Below, piece by piece: positions 1-9,138 of a stretch of 64,000 nucleotides of DNA. The notes beneath the pieces are model-generated. The model worked only from the letters and a program-made list of their open reading frames with translations, had not been told where the DNA came from and did not search any database. Every line of letters starts with the position of its first letter. Position 1 is the stretch's first letter. The position numbers and the translations under genes were made by a program. This DNA is from Paenibacillus lignilyticus (GTDB lineage: Bacteria; Bacillota; Bacilli; Paenibacillales; Paenibacillaceae): contig NZ_JAGKSP010000009.1 of the NCBI RefSeq assembly GCF_017942085.1, positions 124,001 through 188,000 on the forward strand, read 5' to 3'.

Positions 1-570
1 CTCGCTCACAAGCATCGGCGCATCGCCCAGCAGCGCCGCAACGGGCTCTGCTTCAAGCGTTGCGGACATGACAAGCAATCGCAGATCCTCTCGCAGGACA
101 GATTGCGTCTGCAGACAAAGCGCAAGCCCCAGGTCTCCATGCAAATGCCGCTCATGGAATTCGTCGAAGATGACGAGTCCGACGCCTTCAAGCGCCTGGT
201 CCGTTTGCAGCATTCGCGTCAGGACGCCTTCCGTAATGACCTCAATCACGGTATTCGGTCCGACTTTGGTATCCATCCGCACGCGATACCCAACCGTTCC
301 TCCCGCTTGTTCCCCTAACGCTGCAGCCATATAACGCGCGGCAGATCGAGCCGCTAATCGGCGCGGCTCCAGCATGAGGATGCGCTGGCCCTGCAGCCAC
401 GGCGCATCAAGCAAGGCGAGCGGCACTCTTGTCGTCTTACCCGCGCCGGGCGACGCTACGAGCACGGCGGAATTCCGCGCTTCCAGCACCTGCCGCAGCT
501 CAGGCAGAAGCGCGTCAATCGGAAGCGGTTCTTCAGCGCGAACCGTCCGATTGTGGTTACGTTCGTTCAT
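1..570 (-). CDS. hrpB: ATP-dependent helicase HrpB, N-terminal part (runs off window)
   Basis: DEAH-box RNA helicase of the HrpB family; only the first 190 codons are in the window and the 3' part lies beyond base 1. Reading down from the ATG at 570, the protein shows a Walker A loop (SPGAGKTT), motif Ia around EPRRLAAR, the DEFHERH box (motif II) and the VMSATLE motif III, in the order and spacing of HrpB. Shine-Dalgarno GGGGAAG lies 5 nt before the ATG, behind a clear sigma-A promoter. The cellular role of HrpB in Gram-positive bacteria is not well defined; the family call is firm, the function is not. Confidence 0.9.
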   Translation of the reverse strand, partial: MNERNHNRTVRAEEPLPIDALLPELRQVLEARNSAVLVASPGAGKTTRVPLALLDAPWLQGQRILMLEPRRLAARSAARYMAAALGEQAGGTVGYRVRMDTKVGPNTVIEVITEGVLTRMLQTDQALEGVGLVIFDEFHERHLHGDLGLALCLQTQSVLREDLRLLVMSATLEAEPVAALLGDAPMLVSE

Positions 571-605
571 GATTACTTCCCCTGTCTCTCAATCTCATAT
601 GTCCT

Positions 606-635
606 ATTATAGGGACTATCCGCTTTCACCGTCAA
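606..635 (-). promoter_or_regulatory. sigma-A promoter for hrpB
   Basis: On the minus strand, TTGACG (630-635), an 18-nt spacer and a consensus TATAAT (606-611), about 30 nt before the hrpB start codon. Confidence 0.8.
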
Positions 636-703
636 AATTCGGAACCCAATGGGATCATCTGATTGTTCATCGGCTGGAAGATGAGTCCCTCTGAACATGC
701 TTA

Positions 704-740
704 TAATGAAAGAACCGCCAGAGAACAACTCTCTGACGGT
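704..740 (-). terminator. rho-independent terminator of the glycan operon
   Basis: Inverted repeat 714-724/730-740 (11 bp, one mismatch, loop ACAAC). On the minus strand it is followed by a T-rich run (TTCTTTCATT). It closes the long operon that ends with the GH113 gene. Confidence 0.8.
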
Positions 741-799
741 CATAACAAACGCTATCGCGTTCCGGAAATTAGGCTGCCGCGAGATCCGGCAGGAGAAAC

Positions 800-1795
800 T
801 CATCCAAGCCGGAGCAGCGATTGCTTGGGCTTCTCATACCATTCCTTTAAGATGTGCTCCGCCTTCTTGCCATATATATCAAAGCCAACATTCGACCCAG
901 CCTCTTCCCTGTCGTACAGCTTCACGCTCCAATCCCACCAGAAGAAACCGGCAAACCATGGCTCGTCCCAGAACACCTTTAAGACCGAGCTGTAGAAATT
1001 CGCCTGCTCTTCTTCACTGACGGGCAGCTCGGTATGCGTGAAATCCCAAGGCATCGTCGCGCAGCCAAGCGCGCTCCGGCAGCCGATTTCCATGAAGATA
1101 ATGGGTTTGCCGAATTTCGCGTGGAGCGATGCCATCTTCTCGCGCACGGGCAGCCAGTTGGAAATCATTTCCTCTTCGCTGTCGCCAGGTTGATTCGCAA
1201 CCGGATAATAGGCGCTCGTACCAATGAGGTCCACTTGGTCGAACCATTTAATCCGCTCCTCCGACCCGTGGTTTGCGTTATAGACGATCGGCCCGTCATA
1301 AATGCTCCGGATTCTCGCGATTAGCTGACTCCAATGCTCCTGCTTGGCCTCTGTCTTCACCATTTCGCAGCCGATGCAGAACATCTCGCACCCTAACTCT
1401 TGCGCGAGCTCCGCATAGTGGCTGAGAAAATTGCCATAAGACTGGAACCATGCATCCCAGTAAGGTTCAGCGCTGGATTCCTCCGGGAAACCGATATGTG
1501 CGCGCCAGATCCCGTCCTTGGAGTTGACGACGGGCTTCAAGCATACTTTCAAGCCCAGCGCCTTGGCTTCTTTTACGGTGTGCTCGATATCCCTGTCGGT
1601 CATCGTCAATCCGTAATCGAACGGAATTTCTGTCGCATACACGTTATTTTGCATCGTATAAAACGATAATGCGATCCATTCGCTGCCTGTCTCGCTCAGC
1701 TTGCGGAGAGAATCAACGGCATAAGGCTGCCTGTAAGAGCCTCGGGAACTATTCCATCCATACGTCATCCCTTTGATGAACAAATCGGTCGGCAA
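800..1795 (-). CDS. GH113 family endo-beta-1,4-mannanase, cytoplasmic
   Basis: 331-aa single-domain TIM barrel resembling glycoside hydrolase family 113 (type enzyme: Alicyclobacillus ManA). The expected acid/base glutamate is E144 in CIGCEM and the nucleophile is E236 in IFMEIGC; the 92-residue separation is similar to the family pattern. There is no signal peptide, so it should act inside the cell on imported manno-oligosaccharides. The start is TTG with AAGGAGAG about 8 nt upstream; an out-of-frame ATG lies between them. It is the last gene of the operon, 23 nt after the GH26 gene. Substrate is inferred from family and from the adjacent GH26. Confidence 0.85.
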   Translation of the reverse strand: MPTDLFIKGMTYGWNSSRGSYRQPYAVDSLRKLSETGSEWIALSFYTMQNNVYATEIPFDYGLTMTDRDIEHTVKEAKALGLKVCLKPVVNSKDGIWRAHIGFPEESSAEPYWDAWFQSYGNFLSHYAELAQELGCEMFCIGCEMVKTEAKQEHWSQLIARIRSIYDGPIVYNANHGSEERIKWFDQVDLIGTSAYYPVANQPGDSEEEMISNWLPVREKMASLHAKFGKPIIFMEIGCRSALGCATMPWDFTHTELPVSEEEQANFYSSVLKVFWDEPWFAGFFWWDWSVKLYDREEAGSNVGFDIYGKKAEHILKEWYEKPKQSLLRLG

Positions 1796-1818
1796 TGCAT
1801 CTTCTCTCCTTTACGTAG

Positions 1819-2835
1819 TTATTCTCGCACTGGCAAGAGGTAGCTTCTCAGGTCGGGAAGCTCATCGCGTGTCAGCGTGAACGAGTGATTGTAAAATTTC
1901 CGGAGCATCTCCCAGTCGGTAAACTGCTCGGACTTCACGAAATCGCCATACCACGTGCAATTCCACGCCCAAAGCGCTCCGTCCTCAAGCATGCCGTCAG
2001 GATCAGGAAGCGGCCCGTTTTCCGAGAGGGCGATGATTTTGGCTTCACGGGTGTAATCGGCTGCCTGATTGAATCTCTTAACGTTCGAAACGTAATTGCG
2101 CTCGGGGACATAGACGTCTTCGCCAATGATGTCGACGTATTCATCCCCGGGGTACCAGTCTTCATGCTGACCGTTCCAAACCCAAATCAGGTTATGGAGC
2201 CCGTGCATATGGGTCATGCGTTCAACCATGAGCTTCCACAGCCGGATGCACGGCTGAGGGCCTTTCGCCCCCCACCAAAACCATCCGCCGGATGCTTCGT
2301 GAAGCGGCCTCCACAATACAGGAACGCCGGCGTCCCGGAGCTTGGCCAGCAAACCCGAAATGGCGTCGATATCGCTCAGCAGCAGACGATACTCTTCGGA
2401 ATCGGTATCCTCGAACGCTGCAGCCAAATCGAATGTTGTCGCCGACGTATAGAAACCGCGATGCCATCCGTTGTCGGGCGGCTGATCAATGAGGTCCTTC
2501 GGCGCATTCCAATGCCAGCAAAAGGTGACGATGCCGCCATCTTCCCACCACTTGAGCGCAAGCTCCGTGTCCGTCCCAACCGCTCCCCGCTCCAAGCGCG
2601 AAGGAGAATCGTTCATGAAATCGAATCCGCCTACGGCTGGATACTTGCCTGTTTCGCGATGGATGAAATCCATCTCGGGCGACGTGATAACGCCAATTTG
2701 TTGGCCTGTCAACATTTTGCGTCCGTAGGTATCGCATAAATAAGCCATCAGCCGTTTGGCGCAATCATCGGCATTCGGATTGATGAGTTTCGGCTGAACC
2801 TGAAACCGATTGTGATCTCCAGCGATTGCTGACAT
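1819..2835 (-). CDS. GH26 family beta-mannanase, cytoplasmic
   Basis: 338-aa glycoside hydrolase family 26 catalytic domain. The acid/base glutamate is E180 in WRPLHE, followed by the aromatic WFWWG run, and the nucleophile is E272 in ALSENGP. GH26 enzymes are mainly endo-beta-1,4-mannanases or mannobiohydrolases. The longest frame starts at 2850, but that codon lies within the Shine-Dalgarno GGGGAGG serving the ATG at 2835, so 2835 is preferred. No signal peptide, binding module or linker is present, unlike many secreted GH26 mannanases. Together with GH113 it implies intracellular oligosaccharide breakdown. GH26 also includes some xylanases and lichenases, so the substrate is probable, not certain. 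Confidence 0.88.
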   Translation of the reverse strand: MSAIAGDHNRFQVQPKLINPNADDCAKRLMAYLCDTYGRKMLTGQQIGVITSPEMDFIHRETGKYPAVGGFDFMNDSPSRLERGAVGTDTELALKWWEDGGIVTFCWHWNAPKDLIDQPPDNGWHRGFYTSATTFDLAAAFEDTDSEEYRLLLSDIDAISGLLAKLRDAGVPVLWRPLHEASGGWFWWGAKGPQPCIRLWKLMVERMTHMHGLHNLIWVWNGQHEDWYPGDEYVDIIGEDVYVPERNYVSNVKRFNQAADYTREAKIIALSENGPLPDPDGMLEDGALWAWNCTWYGDFVKSEQFTDWEMLRKFYNHSFTLTRDELPDLRSYLLPVRE

Positions 2836-2867
2836 ACTCTGCCTCCCCATGCTTGATCGTCATGCCA

Positions 2868-4601
2868 TTAGTTACGCGTAACCGTAAACGCCAGATCGGA
2901 TTGGGAGGTGTCCGGCGAGGCGAGAACAAGCTTGCCATCCGCTGCCTCTACGGATCCACCTGCAAGTGAAGCGCCCGTCCAAGGATCGTACCAGGACAAC
3001 GTGTACGTACCGGCCGGCCAACTCTGCAGCGTTGCGGTCTTGCCCCCGGCCCCTCCGTTCCCTGCGAGCAGCCAACCATAGGATTGAAGTTCCCCTTGCA
3101 TCGCCCAAGCTTGCGCCTGTCCGCCTTCATCGCCTTCCGCACTGTTCACCGGAACGCGCTTCTCGTGCAAATCAATGCCCGCCGTAAACGCGGCAAAATG
3201 CTTCATGTGCAGAAACATCTCGTCGCTGACTTGTCCGAAATCCCACCAGAACGGCGAGGAGGCCAAGCCGCTTGCGAGCGAAACCCAGATCGACTGATGA
3301 TATTTCAGCGTATCGGTCACATTCCCCGTTTCTCCGATGATGAGCGGCTTCTCATAGCTGTCCCACCGTTTGCGGATATCTTGGGCGTAAGCCTTGTAAC
3401 TGAGATTGTAGTAGTTCTCTCGATCGGCAAGATCCAGCGTCCGATAGCCATAGTCCCAATAATCCTGACGATTTCCCGCCATGGAGCCCATCGTCGGATG
3501 CCCGTACGGATCATGCTCTTTGAAATAACTGTGCACCTTCGCCGTCCAAGCATCGGTATCTGCTGTGCTGCCGTGCACCCAGCCGTCCGTGCCGTTAATC
3601 TCGCACACCAAGTCCCAAATGCCGATTGCGCTGCTATACCCCCAGCGGGCAATGATGTAGCGGTAGAGATGCTCCTGATAGACCCACATCTCTTGGCTCG
3701 TAAAGAAATCTTTCGCTTCGCCGAGCTCCGCGTAACCGCTCTTATCCCACGCTTTCGGCCACCCGTCCAAGCTGTCGGCCAGCGAGTCATGCGGCCAAAT
3801 GACGAAGTTCATGTGCAGCTCCCGCTGCTCGAACGATTCGATCAAGTCATCGATGCGACTAGCCTTAAGCGGGTCGATCTTCTCGACGCCGAACGTGGCG
3901 GATTGCAGCTGATTGCTGCCGCCGCCATTGCCGGAGCTGTCATAATTGCCGTTCCAGTAGGTAATGAGGTTGCCGCCGTGCGCTGCGATTTTATCAAGAT
4001 TGACGTCGGTAATTCCCCACGGGTAGGCTACGCCTACACCGTAGAAAGAAGAACCGTCCCTATATTCGAGATACCGCTTATTCTCGTCCGACACTTGAAT
4101 CCAGCCGCGACGCTTGGCAGGAGCCGCCTCGAACGAGGCCAGCGGCCCTTCAGTCGCAGCTCCGGCTGTTACGGCGCGCAGCCGGTAGCTCCACTTGCCG
4201 GCTTCATCCGGCGAGAACCGGACCTTCCAGGCAAATCCGGTACCGTCATAGAAGCCGTTAACCGACCACTTCTTCCCGCTTGGCGAAGTCAAGTCCATGG
4301 ACAGGTCAATCTCACGCGGATCGTAGGGATTCTTATAATCGGCGTCCATCTCCAGCGTAAGCTCGAATTTCGTATAGAGCTCGATAGCATCTGCATTCGC
4401 CACAACATTTCGAATAATCGGCGCCTTCGCTGCTTGTGCCGCATTCAACGCCGTCCCCGCATTAGCTTCCGATGACGGCTCCTTCTGCAGTGTTCCAGCT
4501 TGATTGGCGGGATCGCCGCCGGCAGTCAGCGCTATATAGCCGACTGCCGCCAGCACGAGTAAGCTCCCAGCTGCGAAGAGGACTAGTTTGCGATTGATCA
4601 T
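2868..4601 (-). CDS. membrane-anchored or secreted DUF5060 / GH5-like glycoside hydrolase
   Basis: 577 aa. Residues 8-26 form a hydrophobic signal or anchor segment without a lipobox cysteine. Residues 62-158 match the Ig-like DUF5060 module that precedes GH5-type barrels. Residues 180-490 form a TIM barrel with likely acid/base E334 (CEINGTDGW) and nucleophile E424 (IIGETGN). The C-terminal 80 residues look like the beta-rich DUF5605 module. Shine-Dalgarno GAGAGGAG lies 9 nt before the ATG. It is the only hydrolase here with an export signal that I can assign to a known fold, so it probably works on polysaccharide outside the membrane. The exact substrate is unknown; a mannan is suggested by the neighbours. 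Confidence 0.8.
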   Translation of the reverse strand: MINRKLVLFAAGSLLVLAAVGYIALTAGGDPANQAGTLQKEPSSEANAGTALNAAQAAKAPIIRNVVANADAIELYTKFELTLEMDADYKNPYDPREIDLSMDLTSPSGKKWSVNGFYDGTGFAWKVRFSPDEAGKWSYRLRAVTAGAATEGPLASFEAAPAKRRGWIQVSDENKRYLEYRDGSSFYGVGVAYPWGITDVNLDKIAAHGGNLITYWNGNYDSSGNGGGSNQLQSATFGVEKIDPLKASRIDDLIESFEQRELHMNFVIWPHDSLADSLDGWPKAWDKSGYAELGEAKDFFTSQEMWVYQEHLYRYIIARWGYSSAIGIWDLVCEINGTDGWVHGSTADTDAWTAKVHSYFKEHDPYGHPTMGSMAGNRQDYWDYGYRTLDLADRENYYNLSYKAYAQDIRKRWDSYEKPLIIGETGNVTDTLKYHQSIWVSLASGLASSPFWWDFGQVSDEMFLHMKHFAAFTAGIDLHEKRVPVNSAEGDEGGQAQAWAMQGELQSYGWLLAGNGGAGGKTATLQSWPAGTYTLSWYDPWTGASLAGGSVEAADGKLVLASPDTSQSDLAFTVTRN

Positions 4602-4628
4602 GAGTGAAGTCTCCTCTCGCGCCTCCGG

Positions 4629-5627
4629 TTAACCAACGACGCCTGTCCGCTCGACGCTCTCTACAAAGAATCGTTGAACAAACAGATACATGACCACAAG
4701 CGGCGCGATGGCCAGCAGAACCCCCGTATCCACAATCATGGATACCAGGTTCGGATCGACCTTCACGTTCGAGCCCGCGCCGACGCCCAGAATGCCGGGC
4801 AAATATTGATTGGCGTCAGCCGGCAAGGATGCAACCTTGATGGCCATGAGATTGCTTTGGCTCATAAAGAGCGAGCTGTAGAAGGTATCGTTATACTGCC
4901 ATACGAAAGCGAACAGCGTGACCGTGATCAAAGGAGGAATCGCATTCGGCAGCATGATCGTAAAGAACGTCCGGAAACCTCCCGCTCCGTCGATGAGCGC
5001 CGCTTCCTCGATTTCCGCCGGCATGCCGCGGAAAAATTGGCGGAAAATATAAATGTACAAGCCCGACTTTAAGCCATTGGCAAGAGCGGCTGTTATCAGG
5101 GAGGGGCCATAGGTATTCAGCATGTTAATGCCCTCTGTGCCTGTAAACAGGTTCACCAAACCCATGACGTCAAAGTTGCGGAAGTGCAAATACATCGGCA
5201 CCATAAGCGTGCTTGAAGGAATGAGAATCGTCAGAATAACGAGCGTGAACAGAATATTACGTCCAGGAAATGTGAACCTGGCGAAGCCATAGCCCGCAAG
5301 AGCGCAAGACGCAGCTTGCAGTGCCGTCGTAGAGACGACGAACAGCAGCGTATTCTTCAGCAGCGGCCAATAATTCAGCACACTCATTGCAAGCCGTAAA
5401 TTCTCCGTCGTGAAATGAACGGGAATCATATAGATGGTCGGATTGTAAATATCGGTCTTATCTTTGATAGCGACCGAAAGCTGCTGAAGGAGCGGATAGA
5501 TGATGACGAATGAAATGCCGATAATCAGAATGTAACGAAAAATCGACCACAGCAGCTCGATTGATTTGTTCTTCGCCTTCTGCATCCTCAAGACTACAAT
5601 CTCGTTCTCCATTAGCGAACCTTTCAT
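4629..5627 (-). CDS. carbohydrate ABC transporter permease, MalG/LplC type (second pair)
   Basis: 332-aa inner-membrane permease with six predicted segments and the cytoplasmic EAA loop (EEAALIDGAGGFRTFF followed by LPNAIPPL) that docks the ATPase. The N-terminal 25 residues are polar. Shine-Dalgarno GGAGGAG lies 6 nt before the ATG. It pairs with the permease just upstream (21-nt gap) to form the channel of a CUT1 importer. No ATPase is encoded nearby; in Bacillota such systems commonly share an MsmX-type ATPase encoded elsewhere, which is inference here. Confidence 0.88.
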   Translation of the reverse strand: MKGSLMENEIVVLRMQKAKNKSIELLWSIFRYILIIGISFVIIYPLLQQLSVAIKDKTDIYNPTIYMIPVHFTTENLRLAMSVLNYWPLLKNTLLFVVSTTALQAASCALAGYGFARFTFPGRNILFTLVILTILIPSSTLMVPMYLHFRNFDVMGLVNLFTGTEGINMLNTYGPSLITAALANGLKSGLYIYIFRQFFRGMPAEIEEAALIDGAGGFRTFFTIMLPNAIPPLITVTLFAFVWQYNDTFYSSLFMSQSNLMAIKVASLPADANQYLPGILGVGAGSNVKVDPNLVSMIVDTGVLLAIAPLVVMYLFVQRFFVESVERTGVVG

Positions 5628-5648
5628 GCTGTTCTCCTCCCTTCTGCG

Positions 5649-6551
5649 TCAGTTATAGTAGAACACTTTCCTGGAGACCAGAACGCCGACGACTACGAGA
5701 ATCAAACTGATGACAATGGTGTAGATCCAGGACATCGCGGCGCTCAGACCGAAATTTTGCGCTTGGAATGCCGTGGTGTAGATCGTTCTCGTTAGCTGGC
5801 TTTCCGTAAAGGAGTCGATAATCGTATAGATGATGTTAGTTAGAATCAGCGGACTTACCATGGGGAACGTAATCTTCCAGAAAGTCTCGTAAGGCGTTGC
5901 GCCTTCCATCTTGGCCACTTCATACATGGTGACCGGTACGGACTGAAGCGCCGCCAGAAAAATAAGAATTTGGACGCCGGAGCTGCTGATGATCTCATAG
6001 ATCCGCTGTACGGCATCGATGATATATTCGATGAAAATGGTCGGCATGCCCGCATCGGAAAGCATAAAAGCGAGCATAAGCGGGTCGAAGCCGTTCTGTG
6101 CAAGGCCTAATTCCTGTGCAACCTCGGAGCTGCCCGTCAACTGAATCAATCCGGAGGATTGAGCTGCGGCTACGGCGCCTGAAGCGAGAATGACCGGTAG
6201 AAAGAATATCGCTCTCGCAATCGACCTGCCTCTAAACTTCGAGTTCAGCATGACGGCGGTAAATAAACTGAAGAACAGGATCATGGGCACGTTCCAAGCC
6301 ATTTCCGTTAACGATTCGGTAAGGATCCGGTTATAGTTCGGATCGACCGAGAGCGCATCGGTAAAGTTCTTCAGTCCGATGAAGTCCAGCGAGTACCCGC
6401 CCGGAGCCACCTTCAGCTCGCTGAAGCTGAATCGGATGGATTGAACGAGCGGCGTCGCGAACAAGAACACGAAGCCAAGCAGCCAAGGCGCAATGAACGC
6501 GACTCCGAGAAATGCACGCTTCTGCGACAAGGTTAATCGTCTGAGGTTCAC
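5649..6551 (-). CDS. carbohydrate ABC transporter permease, MalF/LplB type (second pair)
   Basis: 300-aa sugar permease. The N-terminus (LTLSQKRAFLG) leads into the first membrane segment, and the EAA loop is seen around EVAKMEGATPYETFWKITFP. The start is GTG, overlapping the stop of the DUF5696 gene as GTGA (6548-6551), so translation is probably coupled to it. A long periplasmic-side loop between the third and fourth segments (roughly residues 125-175) is larger than in MalF-like permeases of this length. Partner of the downstream MalG-type permease. Confidence 0.87.
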   Translation of the reverse strand: MNLRRLTLSQKRAFLGVAFIAPWLLGFVFLFATPLVQSIRFSFSELKVAPGGYSLDFIGLKNFTDALSVDPNYNRILTESLTEMAWNVPMILFFSLFTAVMLNSKFRGRSIARAIFFLPVILASGAVAAAQSSGLIQLTGSSEVAQELGLAQNGFDPLMLAFMLSDAGMPTIFIEYIIDAVQRIYEIISSSGVQILIFLAALQSVPVTMYEVAKMEGATPYETFWKITFPMVSPLILTNIIYTIIDSFTESQLTRTIYTTAFQAQNFGLSAAMSWIYTIVISLILVVVGVLVSRKVFYYN

Positions 6552-9124
6552 GAGTTGTCACCGCCTACATAGAAATTTTTGGCCGCGATATGAATGCCAT
6601 TGACCGTAACCGGCTTATCCGTATAGTTCACATAAACGGAGGTACCGTTGTCATAGCGCACCTGTGCGACGCCGGGTTGATGCTGGATATGTTCGGCAAT
6701 CGTTCTGTTCTGCAGACCGGCAAGCGCCTTGTTCACTTTGCCGTACAGGCTGGAGGCTGCTTGGAGCCAATCGGTATAATGCGTCGAGAAAAACGATTCG
6801 TAAGCAGTCAATTTCAGCTTGGACGACGATTCATAGGACCAGAAGAAGTGCGGCGCGGCTCCGTACTCCAGCGAACGAAGCATTTGGTAGGCCAAATCTT
6901 GGTTGTCATCCAGATTAACGGCAGAGCCGGCATAATTCTTGTAACCGTGTATGACCATTTCGTAGAATGGAATTTCTTGATCGGTGATGCCGAAACCGCT
7001 GGAAGCCATCGGTACGTCGATCAACGCGTCCGCATATTTCAACGCATAAGCATTTCCGCCGGTCAGCAGCATATTAGGAAAGCTCTTGTCCAGCTTGCCT
7101 AGCTGCTCCGTAACGATGTTCTTCGCGACATCGCGGAATACGACACGGCTGACCCGGTAATCGGCTTGCAGCAAGTCTCCCATATCGCGGAGAGAAACCG
7201 CATCGATTCCGTAGCCGTCATAGCTGTCGATGAATTGGTCAACGAAGTAAGGCAGCTTGGCCGGAGAAAGCAAGTAAAAAGATCCAAGCGAAAGGTCCAT
7301 CGCGTTAAACGCGCGATTGATTGGCGCAAGCATCGCTTGCTCGCGCGTTACGAAGCGCGCCGCATCCGAGGCGGGCTTAAAGTTGCGATTCTCGCGAAGC
7401 ACATGTTGAAACGCGACATCCGGATATAAACGGCCGCCCATCGCCTCGAGTTTCTCGGACAGCTGCTTCAGCTCGGTTTTGCTGCCAAGTTCGCTGTCCA
7501 ATTTGACGTTCTTCGCGATTTTATGATCGAAGCCTTCATTGAACCAGCCGACATAGCGCATTTGAATGTTGGAAACGCCGGCAGCCTTCAGCTGTTCGGC
7601 CATTTGACCGGCTTGGTCGATCGTCGTCATCGGCATGAGTCCTTTATACGGAATGCCGAGGATCGACTTTTGTTTGTCTACGGCTCCCAGCACGTCGAGG
7701 TAGAACGGCAGTCCGGTTTGCGATCCGATCGGTTTCAGCACTTTATCCTGAACCAGCTTCTCGCGGTAGCGCTTTGCCATCCCGGAGTAATTCGCCTCGT
7801 TTCCGGATAAGAAGCTGTAGCGGACCTGCAGATCGCCTTTGAATGAATCCTCGGTAAGAAGCTGAATCTCGTCCACCTTATTGCCTTTGTAGATTTCGAG
7901 CTCATCCTCTCCGCGGATGGCGAAGCTCGCGTACGCATAGTTGTACGAATTTTTGCGGCCGCTAATATCGGCGTTGATGCTGGCGATGCCTTCGCCTTTC
8001 TCGATCGTGGCGAGCCAGGCGTCGTCGCCGGATTTCATGCCGAATACCGGCAGGCGTGCGGCTTCCGAAAGCTGCCCCCGGCGGCGGGAATTGTTGTTCT
8101 CGTCCTCGCCGTAGACACGCTGGGCATAGACTTCCTCGCCTATCTTGCCGTTATTCAGTTGAATCAAGCTCCCGGAGCCATCCGGCACAAGCATGTAGCC
8201 TTTCGCATCGGTGCCGGCTGCGCCGAAGAAATCGAGCAGCTCCACCGTACGAATTTGATAGCCCTTGCTTTCCTGAATCTCTTGCACAGGAACGCGGACC
8301 GTCAGCTCATCGCCGGCGAGCTGGTACTCGATGGGAACCGTAAAGTTCGGACGGCTCGCTCCTCCTTCGGAAGCCAGGCCGTTCTCTTGATTATCAGCGG
8401 CTAAATCCTCTGCCGTATACCCCGCTTTCGCAAAAGCATCCAGCATTCTGCTGAGCACGAGCGCTCTGGATACCGCCGTATCGAGCCGCTCCAGCACCTC
8501 CGGATTGTTCTCTAGCGGGAAATACCGGTTGCCTACGTATTTCGCCGTCGCTTCATCAAGCTTGCTGTATACCTTCTCTTCCATGCGCTTCTTGCTGATT
8601 CTCTTCGGCAGCGCATCGATGCCGAGGGATGTGTCCCCGATCGTATACGTAAGCCGGATGCCGTTCTCGATGCCCTCGGCCTTAAACTGCTTGCGTGCGA
8701 TACTATCCGTGAAATTCGTGATCGATCCAAGCGTACCGATTGCATCCCTGTAATTGATCGTGACCTGGGCGGCCAGCCGATCCTTCTCGAAAGGCGACGC
8801 TTTAGCGTCGGAGCCCAGATCTTCCGGATTGCTCCGCCATACTTTGCCGCTGATTCGGTTAAGCACCGCGATTTCGGTCGTGTCCGGATTGAAATACAGC
8901 GCCAGCGTATCCGATTGGGCCGCAAGCTTCATTCCCGGAACGGCAGGTGCGCGATCAGGCAAATACTTAAGCTCCGAGGCCGCGGCCGGCTTAACGTCCG
9001 GCTGCATATAGGTACTTACCTCGATCGCCGGCGCACCTTTAGTGGACTGGTAATAGGCGAGAGCCGAGATACCCGCTATCCCGATACAAGCCAGCGCCGC
9101 ATACCATTTCATTCGGTTATTCAA
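6548..9124 (-). CDS. DUF5696 protein, membrane-anchored, glycosidase-like fold suspected
   Basis: 858 aa of the DUF5696 family, which has no established function. Residues 7-25 are a signal anchor. Residues 65-460 are beta-rich, similar in pattern to the galactose-mutarotase-like sandwich before some glycosidase barrels. Residues 470-780 alternate strands and helices like a TIM barrel, with acidic residues at expected strand ends: D647 and D650 (SLRDMGD) and E717/E722 (QEIPFYE). The last 45 residues look like a small beta domain. The start is TTG with AAAGGAGG 8 nt upstream. It sits between transport genes, 14 nt after yip1 and coupled to the next permease. A glycosidase or glycan-binding role is inference only. 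Confidence 0.75.
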   Translation of the reverse strand: MNNRMKWYAALACIGIAGISALAYYQSTKGAPAIEVSTYMQPDVKPAAASELKYLPDRAPAVPGMKLAAQSDTLALYFNPDTTEIAVLNRISGKVWRSNPEDLGSDAKASPFEKDRLAAQVTINYRDAIGTLGSITNFTDSIARKQFKAEGIENGIRLTYTIGDTSLGIDALPKRISKKRMEEKVYSKLDEATAKYVGNRYFPLENNPEVLERLDTAVSRALVLSRMLDAFAKAGYTAEDLAADNQENGLASEGGASRPNFTVPIEYQLAGDELTVRVPVQEIQESKGYQIRTVELLDFFGAAGTDAKGYMLVPDGSGSLIQLNNGKIGEEVYAQRVYGEDENNNSRRRGQLSEAARLPVFGMKSGDDAWLATIEKGEGIASINADISGRKNSYNYAYASFAIRGEDELEIYKGNKVDEIQLLTEDSFKGDLQVRYSFLSGNEANYSGMAKRYREKLVQDKVLKPIGSQTGLPFYLDVLGAVDKQKSILGIPYKGLMPMTTIDQAGQMAEQLKAAGVSNIQMRYVGWFNEGFDHKIAKNVKLDSELGSKTELKQLSEKLEAMGGRLYPDVAFQHVLRENRNFKPASDAARFVTREQAMLAPINRAFNAMDLSLGSFYLLSPAKLPYFVDQFIDSYDGYGIDAVSLRDMGDLLQADYRVSRVVFRDVAKNIVTEQLGKLDKSFPNMLLTGGNAYALKYADALIDVPMASSGFGITDQEIPFYEMVIHGYKNYAGSAVNLDDNQDLAYQMLRSLEYGAAPHFFWSYESSSKLKLTAYESFFSTHYTDWLQAASSLYGKVNKALAGLQNRTIAEHIQHQPGVAQVRYDNGTSVYVNYTDKPVTVNGIHIAAKNFYVGGDNS

Positions 9125-9138
9125 GGGTGCGGCCTCCT

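Noticed and set aside
2836..2850. Upstream ATG of the GH26 gene
   Set aside because: Its bases form the Shine-Dalgarno of the ATG at 2835, so it cannot have its own good ribosome site.
3084..4475. 463-codon plus-strand open frame opposite the DUF5060 hydrolase
   Set aside because: High GC at third positions keeps the opposite strand open; composition is Arg/Pro/His-rich and no domain is seen.
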